A stretch of DNA of 6,983 nucleotides, taken from assembly GCA_030452275.1 (NCBI GenBank), contig JAKDMR010000107.1, positions 1 through 6,983 of the forward strand. Reading direction: 5' to 3'. The first letter of the stretch is position 1. Every line of letters begins with the position of its first letter. The stretch is from Candidatus Nitrosocosmicus sp. Its GTDB lineage: Archaea > Thermoproteota > Nitrososphaeria > Nitrososphaerales > Nitrososphaeraceae. This document shows positions 1 through 4,622 of the stretch, piece by piece. The position numbers and the translations under genes are program-made. The notes under the pieces are model-generated. The model was not told the DNA's origin. It ran no database searches and worked only from the letters and a program-made list of their open reading frames with translations.

Positions 1-187
1 TCAAATGGCGAATAAGAAGACGAAACGGTGCGTTAATAATTTCAGGATACTACAGTAAATTAAGAATATCTAAATCGATTAATTGTCAAGTTATATTTGC
101 ATGACAGAAAAACATTAACCTGAGACATATAATAAATAATAGAGATTGAAAGATTATCTAGGGTCATTCGTAAAATATTTTCCTAGA

Positions 188-626
188 TCAGGGATTAAAA
201 AGATTCGGGAAAAATCTCGATACTCCATCAAATAAAGTAAATGATGAAGGATTACTGATATTGTTCTGACCGTTTAAAGTATCGTTAGTTTTATTTATTG
301 TTGCAGTCGACTGATTTGAAAAATCTTCATCGCGTAATGTACTTATCTCAGCAATACTTTTATTGCTATATATAGCACAATTCTGCTAAAGCTTGACTAG
401 ATCCGATCGAATTTTGGTAATGACATATATTTAATGCTTAGTGAAATTTTGATCCAACTGATGATTTATTGTCTTCAATTATCTGACAAATCAACATATC
501 TTCAGAGACAGAATTCTGTTGGTCATCTTGACCGAGTACCTTAGGGCTAGAATAAAATGTAAACGAAATCAAAGGGAACAGAATAAGAATTAATGATATC
601 ATGGTTCTGAAAATTGCTGTTTTTTA
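188..626 (-). pseudogene. Broken gene for a small exported protein
   Basis: I do not recognise the family. Reading leftward from an ATG at 602 gives a 54-residue frame ending at a TAA (440-438). It begins with a signal-peptide-like hydrophobic core (MISLILILFPLISF) and a plausible cleavage zone near KVLGQ, followed by a polar stretch. The same frame continues past the TAA as protein-like sequence (ALNICHYQNS, then SSQALAE). A second frame, open from 385 to a TGA at 190-188 with no ATG, then gives a polar Asn/Ser/Thr-rich stretch (DEDFSNQSTATINKTND) and an aromatic tail (FDGVSRFFPNLFNP). I infer one ancestral exported protein of about 140 residues, broken by one nonsense codon and one frame shift near 385-395. 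Upstream of ATG 602 the frame reads KTAIFRT, a natural basic n-region, directly after a TAA at 626-624, so the original start may also be lost. A TATA-like AATAAATATA lies at about 664-673 on the minus strand. The 54-residue peptide could still be made and exported. Confidence 0.5.
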
Positions 627-639
627 AGAAATTTCGATT

Positions 640-816
640 GTGAATGGTGAAATTTATTTCTGTATATTTATTCAAATGTCTTTTACTCTGAATATGAACA
701 TTAATCTGATTTTTTGTAATGATAAAGGTATATCATTTATTGTTTATGAAGGGTTTCTACTTCAATATTGTGAGGGCTGCAAAACTGTACCGTTAACAAA
801 ACGGGTTATTCCATAG
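640..816 (+). CDS. Possible small protein of unknown function, doubtful
   Basis: A reading frame opens at GTG 640, or at ATG 676 for a 46-residue version, and ends at TAG 814-816. It encodes up to 58 residues including LIFCNDKGISFIVYEGFL, a CEGC pair and the end KTVPLTKRVIP. Past the TAG the same frame gives only LEEVSFQL before a TAA at 841-843. The CxxC and mixed composition look protein-like, but the piece is short, no ribosome binding site is visible, and I recognise no family. It is divergent from the broken minus-strand gene. It could be a chance open frame or another remnant. Confidence 0.22.
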   Translation: MNGEIYFCIFIQMSFTLNMNINLIFCNDKGISFIVYEGFLLQYCEGCKTVPLTKRVIP

Positions 817-920
817 CTTGAAGAAGTTTCATTTCAATTATAATCATCAAAATAAACGGAACATCTCAGATGTATACGGGTTTAGGGTTTCACTTATACT
901 TCTTAGAATTTTTGACATGA

Positions 921-1130
921 AACGTTGATAAATCAAGTTCTTTTTTCTATAAGTCGAGAGTCTATACCCATATATTAAATAGGATACAAAAATACAAATC
1001 CAATGGAATTTCTAGAAATAGAAAGAGAATTTCCGAATTTATATTAAATGAAACTCGTCAAAAGAGCCTTCTGCACGTTTGTGGAGCTGAGTTGCTATAT
1101 AACCTAAAGAAAAACACATTCTTACAATAG
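921..1130 (+). other. Open stretch without a start codon, possible gene remnant
   Basis: This frame has 69 codons between a TGA at 918-920 and a TAG at 1128-1130, with no ATG, GTG or TTG in a sensible place. The translation is basic in the middle (SRNRKRISEFILNETRQ) and then reads KSLLHVCGAELLYNLKKN. After the TAG the frame gives RYNKEEL before TGA 1152-1154, and it is open again from 1161 (ECLFYHTDPCIKIILAVFAL) to about 1242. An open run of this length is uncommon at this base composition but not impossible by chance. No family is recognised. If real, it is a plus-strand gene that has lost its start and gained several stops. Confidence 0.25.
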
Positions 1131-1370
1131 CGGTATAACAAAGAGGAACTATGATCATTGTAGGAGTGTTTGTTCTATCATACAGATCCTTGTATTAAAA
1201 TCATTTTGGCGGTTTTTGCATTAGAATATTGTTATCAAAATTAGGAGCTGGTTCGGTGGATTCTCTGTGATAGCACCCTATAATTGGAATTCTATTACAA
1301 TAGGCTTATCTAAGCTTTAAGCCTTACTAATGCCACCATTACTGATTAGAAACTACTTTATACAAACAAT

Positions 1371-1508
1371 ATGACAAGACCATGTAAATTTAATCATCCT
1401 TATCGTAACGGTACAGGAGGAAGAAGGAGTGCTGATAGCGGTCCTTTAAAAGGTATTCATAGTAGGACGTGTTTCAAGGTGTCAATGCAACGTTTTTACA
1501 GCTTATAA
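1371..1508 (+). CDS. Possible 45-residue basic protein, doubtful
   Basis: ATG 1371 opens a 45-codon frame ending at TAA 1506-1508. The product is basic, with early TRPCKFNHPYRNGTGGRR and a later HSRTCFKVSMQRF. The only two cysteines are about 29 residues apart, so no zinc-ribbon pairing is evident. The 1400-1450 part is richer in G+C than its surroundings. A TATA-like CTTTATAC at about 1357 is too close to the ATG to serve it. I recognise no family. It may be a fragment or chance; on the opposite strand the same stretch is open for only about 30 codons. Confidence 0.2.
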   Translation: MTRPCKFNHPYRNGTGGRRSADSGPLKGIHSRTCFKVSMQRFYSL

Positions 1509-1716
1509 AAAAAGAGTAACAGAGAATGGTAAGTCATTCTAAAAAATCGTTAATCAAAGAAAACGTTCCATAGTGACAATATATTTTAGTTTCTTGTCTA
1601 CTGGAAAATAATCGTCTTTACAATTCACATTTATTTTAGTATATAAGAATAGAACTAAATAGCAGATAATTTTTCCGTAATTATCTATTGTAACTAAATA
1701 ACCTAATTATCTTAAT
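1509..1716. other. Non-coding spacer upstream of the acidic exported protein gene
   Basis: I see no convincing coding stretch here in either strand. It is strongly AT-rich towards its end, repeats the heptamer AACTAAA (near 1652 and 1691), and holds the inverted repeat at 1664-1686. Confidence 0.5.
1664..1686. repeat. Inverted repeat, possible operator
   Basis: AGATAATT (1664-1671) and AATTATCT (1679-1686) are perfect 8-bp inverted arms around the 7-base spacer TTTCCGT. The site lies about 40-60 bases before the TATA box of the gene starting at 1761, where an activator or repressor dimer could sit. Chance is possible in such AT-rich DNA. Confidence 0.35.
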
Positions 1717-1717
1717 T

Positions 1718-1740
1718 AATTATTATATTGCATATTTTAC
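1718..1740 (+). promoter_or_regulatory. TATA-box promoter for the 1761 gene
   Basis: The stretch AATTATTATATTG, followed by CATATTTTAC, offers TATA elements centred at about 1725 or 1735. A start site about 26 bases on would fall at 1751-1761, giving a leaderless or nearly leaderless transcript. This agrees with the absence of a Shine-Dalgarno sequence before ATG 1761 (CACGATTATA). Confidence 0.5.
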
Positions 1741-1760
1741 CTTAATAAATCACGATTATA

Positions 1761-2129
1761 ATGTTAAAGTCAAAAAACACAAACAAAACTACACTAGTAT
1801 TAGTAGTAGCAATATTAGCAGCTGTCATGACCTTTGGTCCTTCTGTATCGAATTTTCAAAGCGCTTTTGCACACTATGGAGTTGACAAGGATGATTGTAA
1901 AGATGATGAAGATTATTATGAAGATCACGAAGACGCCTGTGATAAAAACTTGAAAGAACACTATGGTAAAGACTACGATGGTAACTTTGCTTCACAGGCT
2001 ATAGGTCAAGAACAAGATTCTGAACAAAATAGCCAAGTAGTATCAGGCGATGACACAGAAGACTCTGGCAACAACTTTAGCTTCCAAAACCAGGTTAACG
2101 AAGGCAGTAACGCAATAGCCCAGCAATAA
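1761..2129 (+). CDS. Small acidic exported protein
   Basis: The 122-residue product has a clear signal peptide. Lysines at 3, 5 and 9 are followed by a hydrophobic core at about 11-29 (TLVLVVAILAAVM) and a likely cleavage after AFA, residue 37. The mature protein is short and acidic. It has two HYG-containing blocks (HYGVDKDD at 38-45 and HYGKDYDG at 67-74) flanking an Asp/Glu-rich segment with the only two cysteines, C46 and C60, which could form a disulfide or, with the acidic residues and histidines, bind metal. The C-terminal third is Asn/Gln/Ser-rich (SQAIGQEQ, QNSQVVSGDD, NNFSFQNQ, SNAIAQQ), a tail style I associate with numerous secreted proteins of Nitrososphaeria. No enzyme motif is visible and the function is unknown; a cell-surface or extracellular role is inferred from the signal peptide. 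It has its own promoter, with a T-tract just after the stop, so it is probably monocistronic. The gene looks intact. Confidence 0.85.
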   Translation: MLKSKNTNKTTLVLVVAILAAVMTFGPSVSNFQSAFAHYGVDKDDCKDDEDYYEDHEDACDKNLKEHYGKDYDGNFASQAIGQEQDSEQNSQVVSGDDTEDSGNNFSFQNQVNEGSNAIAQQ

Positions 2130-2135
2130 CCTCAA

Positions 2136-2145
2136 CTTTTTTTTC
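2136..2145 (+). terminator. T-tract terminator after the 1761 gene
   Basis: A run of eight T starts 8 bases after the TAA stop. Archaeal RNA polymerase terminates on such U-tracts without a hairpin. Its place before a fresh TATA-like box supports separate transcription of the next gene. Confidence 0.55.
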
Positions 2146-2158
2146 AAATTTATTATCA
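2146..2158 (+). promoter_or_regulatory. TATA-like promoter for the winged-helix gene
   Basis: AAATTTATTATCA is centred at about 2152, some 27 bases before ATG 2180. This matches the usual distance for an archaeal leaderless transcript and favours 2180 over the internal ATG at 2192 as the start. Confidence 0.45.
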
Positions 2159-2179
2159 TAATTCATCATTAATGAATAG

Positions 2180-2473
2180 ATGAGAAAAGGAATGAAAGAA
2201 TCTCAATTCAAAAGAAGTCGTCTGGAATTATATTATTACATATTAAAATCATGTATCATTAATGAAAATCATACTAGGAGTTCTCTAAATAGGCAACTAT
2301 TGATACCTTATTCGCTATTAGACGAATGTTTGATTTATCTAGAACAGTTAGGCTTTATAGGTATCAACTACAATGATATGACACTCAAAACTACTTTGAA
2401 AGGCCAAAGCTATGTACAGAAATTTGGCTATTTGATGCAACAGGTAGATAGTACTTCAAATATGTCAACCTAA
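2180..2473 (+). CDS. Winged-helix DNA-binding protein (HTH_45/ArnR1-like)
   Basis: The 97-residue protein is a single winged helix-turn-helix domain. Its layout is a basic N-terminus (FKRSRLELYYYILKSC, helix 1, about 10-25), a second helix (HTRSSLNRQLL, 31-41), a recognition helix (YSLLDECLIYLEQLGF, 44-59), a beta wing (GINYNDMTLKTTLKG, 61-75) and a C-terminal helix (QSYVQKFGYLMQQ, 76-88). The RSRLE opening, the turn before the recognition helix and the T-x-KG signature at the end of the wing match the one-domain archaeal winged-helix proteins (HTH_45, ArnR1-like) that occur in many copies in Nitrososphaeria. They are thought to act as small, probably dimeric transcription regulators in the cytoplasm. 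The target is unknown. The gene has its own promoter 50 bases after its upstream neighbour and a T-tract about 65 bases after its stop. ATG 2192 is the alternative start, without a well-spaced Shine-Dalgarno. The gene is intact, unlike the related remnant near 6300. Confidence 0.82.
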   Translation: MRKGMKESQFKRSRLELYYYILKSCIINENHTRSSLNRQLLIPYSLLDECLIYLEQLGFIGINYNDMTLKTTLKGQSYVQKFGYLMQQVDSTSNMST

Positions 2474-2536
2474 AAAAAGGCTAAATCCATTGTCAATTGT
2501 AAAGTAGAAATATCGATTGAAGAGTGTTCTTTTGTA

Positions 2537-2545
2537 CTTTTTTTG
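2537..2545 (+). terminator. T-tract, probable terminator of the winged-helix gene
   Basis: ACTTTTTTTG contains seven T about 65 bases after the TAA of the winged-helix gene. It is the first long T-tract on the transcript strand. Confidence 0.35.
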
Positions 2546-2642
2546 AACAGACGCCAGAAACTGTAATTAACGACTTTTCTATTAAAGAGAGACTTAGGCT
2601 GATTGGAGTCTCAAAGAAGGTTGCATGTATTTAGAATATTAA

Positions 2643-2657
2643 AGTATTTAAAATACT
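2643..2657. repeat. 15-bp perfect palindrome with central A
   Basis: AGTATTT and AAATACT form 7-bp inverted arms around a single A at 2650. This is AT-rich, so chance is likely, but it could be an operator half-site pair or a TATA-like element. Confidence 0.2.
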
Positions 2658-2793
2658 ACGGCAGTCAAAGTCCTTGCGCTTAAGTAGGATCTTATCTGGC
2701 AAAAAAATACCTAATCTTTATGAAGAAAATTTTGACGTCATTTTATTCATTTACTTTATCTAGTAAAATTATTTCGATATTAGATTAAACAAC

Positions 2794-2805
2794 TCAATTA
2801 TATAA
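2794..2805 (+). promoter_or_regulatory. TATA box of the broken exported-protein gene at 2821
   Basis: AATTATATAAC is centred at about 2800. A start site 22-27 bases on lies at 2822-2827, at the point where the signal-peptide reading frame begins. This marks an originally leaderless gene. Confidence 0.5.
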
Positions 2806-2820
2806 CTTTGGAATTATCGA

Positions 2821-3310
2821 ATCAAGAATAAGAAAATTCAATGGTCAGTATTGTCAATGTTTATTGCAGCAGCTTTGATAAGTTCGGTCGTAACTTATGG
2901 AGAAAACATGGTATATGCAGGTGGAAAAAAAAGAAATACAATGACTTGGAACAATTCATAAAGCAATTTCTAGGGACCGGTCAAGCATCAGTTTGTGATG
3001 CCAATGGCGATACAACTACCTCACGTAACAACTTAGCATTGCACCAATATATCCAAGCGTATCCTCTACGAGTTTGACTATTCGCTTCGACGGAACTACA
3101 GTTTTTAACCAAATAGTGTTAGGACCTATTAAACAAATTAATATGGACGGTCAGGCAACTTCCTTTTTAATAGTTAAGAGATGGACTAACAATTATCGGA
3201 TTGCTAAAATCACCCATCCATATAGCACCTACCAAAATACTATAACGATATTTGAATGCAGATGGGATAGACCAGACGCTCAGGGCACTACACTCCTAAC
3301 CCTTACCTAG
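2821..3310 (+). pseudogene. Broken gene for an exported protein of unknown function
   Basis: Three frames in sequence rebuild one exported protein of about 160 residues. From 2824 the first frame gives a textbook signal peptide: KNKKIQW, a core SVLSMFIAAALISSVV and cleavage near VYA (2911-2919). The codon before KNKK is ATC at 2821, at the leaderless distance from a TATA box, so an original ATG seems to have become ATC. The first frame stops at 2959, but dropping into the frame one base back in the eight-A run at 2925-2932 continues as KKKKYNDLEQFIKQFLGTG, then QASVCDANGDTTTS. Between about 3029 and 3063 a second one-base shift leads to LTIRFDGTTVFNQIVLGP and onward to TAG 3308-3310, ending GTTLLTLT. 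Both shifts are in the direction of a one-base deletion. The mature part is Thr/Asn-rich, as is common in Nitrososphaeria secreted proteins, but I assign no function. A seven-T terminator follows 21 bases after the last stop. The alternative, two independent 78-residue proteins, fits poorly because it ignores the signal peptide. Confidence 0.65.
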
Positions 3311-3330
3311 AATATGAAGCACTGACCTAT

Positions 3331-3339
3331 CTTTTTTTG
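3331..3339 (+). terminator. T-tract terminator of the broken 2821 gene
   Basis: Seven T (3332-3338) follow the final TAG by 21 bases, typical for an archaeal U-tract terminator and consistent with the rebuilt gene ending at 3310. Confidence 0.5.
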
Positions 3340-3697
3340 TAATTATTTCAATCATGGGTGCCCTATAGTAATGATTAACAAAAACTGAACTGCTAATTAG
3401 TAAACATATCTTTAACATAGATTCAAACTTTAGCTCAATGATTTAATCTAATAGATAGTTATTTCTGCCGGTCTTTAGAAACACGGCACGTAAAAATCTT
3501 GATGCGACTAATCAAATAGGAATGTATCCAATCATTAACCATTGAAAGATAAACGGTGATACATCATAACAATATACGCTACCATGCACCGAGTGTCTTT
3601 TTACATCCTATAATAGTCAAAATTGCGCATAACAATGATTAATATTATTTCTATGCATCGGTATCAGTTAGCGATACCTAATAACGGATTTTGGCTC
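3340..3697. other. Gene-poor spacer
   Basis: No gene can be supported here. Short open pieces exist, for example plus-strand PVFRNTARKNLDATNQIGMY near 3467-3530, interrupted by TGA and TAA. A minus-strand 40-codon ATG frame at 3296-3418 overlaps the end of the preceding gene and crosses its T-tract. These are at the level expected by chance. Confidence 0.4.
3660..3678. repeat. Small inverted repeat
   Basis: GGTATC (3660-3665) and GATACC (3673-3678) pair around the 7-base loop AGTTAGC. It lies about 75-95 bases upstream of the TATA box of the broken sialidase-like gene. Confidence 0.3.
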
Positions 3698-3737
3698 AAA
3701 CGGTAAACTCAACTATGACTAGACCGAATTACCGTTT
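3698..3737. repeat. Inverted repeat upstream of the sialidase-like gene promoter
   Basis: AAACGGTAA (3698-3706) and TTACCGTTT (3729-3737) are perfect 9-bp arms with a 22-base spacer. The downstream arm ends 16 bases before the TATA box at 3754. The arm spacing (31 bases between arm starts, about three helical turns) would place two protein-binding half-sites on the same DNA face, so an operator is plausible. Confidence 0.42.
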
Positions 3738-3749
3738 TCTATCCGAATA

Positions 3750-3764
3750 TATGTTTAAATATTC
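3750..3764 (+). promoter_or_regulatory. TATA-box promoter of the broken sialidase-like gene
   Basis: TTTAAATA (3754-3761) is centred 26-27 bases before ATG 3784. This is the canonical archaeal spacing for a leaderless transcript and the best-formed promoter in the window. Confidence 0.65.
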
Positions 3765-3783
3765 CAATTCATTTGAACCGATT

Positions 3784-4427
3784 ATGATTTAAGTTCTAGC
3801 TATCCTCTTGGACTAATATTATTGGGGTTAATTGGTATCTCATCAACGATTATGGTACCTGATATGTACGCAACTAAAAGTTTATCAACGCAATCAAAAC
3901 AGGCACCGGAAGCGCCGGGGTCCACTACCGTGCAGCCTGAAAGATAATCACAATTTAACCCTAAAAGACAAGAAAATGAAAATGAAAATGAAGCAACAAT
4001 ACAGGAAAAAGATGAACAATTTAGTGACGTTTTGCAAGAAGATGACAATTTGAATAATAATGATAACGATAATGATGAAGAACTAGATGAACAAATTGAA
4101 ATTGATAAAAAAGCACCAGTCGCTGTTTCAGGTAAAAATGTATATATTGTGTGGTTCAATGATCAAAACATACCAAACAACAATTCAGAAGAATTATTTA
4201 GATATTTTAATGATAGTGGAGTCAAATTGTCAGACAAGATCAATTTAGGCAATACTACAAATGCAGATTCTGTAAACGCCGAGATAGCAGCAGATGGTAA
4301 TAATGTAATCATAACATGGTGGGAACGAAACCAAACAAGCAATGAACCCGTGGTTGGAATGAGTAGTGACAGCGGCTTAACATTTGGACCATTATTAAAG
4401 TCAGCAACTAATGGACCTATCAGGTGA
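3784..4427 (+). pseudogene. Broken sialidase-like (Asp-box) exported protein
   Basis: ATG 3784 sits at leaderless distance from a TATA box but runs into TAA after two codons. One extra base in ATGATTT would join it to a frame that encodes a signal peptide (SSSYPLGLILLGLIGISST, then VPDMYA) and a Pro/Gln/Lys linker. This frame has one nonsense codon, TAA at 3945-3947, after QPER, then continues in the same frame to TGA 4425-4427. The second part holds an acidic low-complexity linker (ENENENE from three GAAAAT repeats; NNNDNDNDEE) and a beta-repeat region. That region contains VSGKNVYIVWFNDQ, KINLGNTTNADS, IAADGNNVIITWWERN and SSDSGLTFG, which matches the S-x-D-x-G-x-T-F Asp-box pattern of sialidase-like beta-propeller proteins. 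Similar exported Asp-box proteins are common in Nitrososphaeria; their substrates are mostly unknown and sialidase activity should not be assumed. The rebuilt length is about 214 residues, too short for a full propeller. Restart at TTG 4032 would give 131 residues without a signal peptide. Confidence 0.7.
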
Positions 4428-4457
4428 TCGCTATAACAATAGACCGTAAGATGGCAA

Positions 4458-4466
4458 CGTTTTTTC
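4458..4466 (+). terminator. T-tract after the sialidase-like gene
   Basis: Six T at 4460-4465 lie 33 bases after the TGA of the broken sialidase-like gene, on its transcript strand. Confidence 0.4.
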
Positions 4467-4570
4467 GATTGAAACGGGTTTGATTCTTACTATTAATTAC
4501 GCCAATTGATCTAGTGGGATTTGGTTCAATATTCAAATGTGTCGGGATTCATGGTGTCATCGATGGAGAT

Positions 4571-4615
4571 CATAAAAAATATTATCAGAATTGGGATACA
4601 GTTCAATCAAAAAGA
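4571..4615 (-). terminator. T-tract terminators of the carboxypeptidase gene
   Basis: Read on the minus strand, CTCTTTTTGA lies about 10 bases after the TGA stop and a six-T run (A run at 4574-4579) about 45 bases after it. Two consecutive weak U-tracts are usual for archaeal 3' ends. Confidence 0.4.
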
Positions 4616-4622
4616 GTAGGGT

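Larger units (their letters stand above)
2524..2763 (+). pseudogene. Unknown gene remnant with one in-frame TAG
   Basis: One frame runs from GTG 2524, just after a TGA, to TAG 2761-2763 with a single internal TAG at 2632-2634. The 36 codons before it include FEQTPETVINDFSIKERL and then LIGVSKKVACI. The 42 after it include a basic run (KILRQSKSLRLSRILSGKK) and then IPNLYEENFDVILFIYFI. A single interruption in 79 codons is suggestive in DNA with this many stop triplets. I recognise no family; the basic middle would fit a nucleic-acid-binding protein or a transposase piece, but that is a guess. No TATA box sits at the right distance, and the T-tract at 2538-2544 lies inside its beginning, so it may be a remnant without a promoter or simply chance. 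Confidence 0.3.

Noticed and set aside
1..104. Plus-strand open piece at the window edge (KWRIRRRNGALIISGYYS...)
   Set aside because: It could be the end of a gene entering from the left, but only about 33 codons are visible and nothing is recognisable.
241..269. ATGATGA followed by CTGA, resembling C and D boxes of a C/D guide RNA
   Set aside because: The spacing is too short for C/D' and D geometry, and the stretch is explained as the antisense of the exported-protein remnant.
1201..1305. Minus-strand 34-codon stretch ending PAPNFDNNILMQKPPK
   Set aside because: Short, without start or promoter, and it competes with a plus-strand open stretch; not supportable.
3296..3418. Minus-strand ATG frame of 40 codons with a hydrophobic start
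   Set aside because: It overlaps the end of the plus-strand exported-protein remnant and its T-tract supplies the Lys-Lys codons; no promoter is visible. Probably chance.
3832..4053. Plus-strand 73-codon frame rich in Lys, Met and Arg
   Set aside because: It is an out-of-frame reading of the same linker, while the correct frame has the signal peptide and Asp-box sequence.
3800..4159. Minus-strand 119-codon frame, Ser/Leu-rich
   Set aside because: It is the antisense shadow of the acidic Asn/Asp/Glu linker of the sialidase-like gene; the low-complexity Ser run comes from the repeated GAAAAT and GATAAC triplets.
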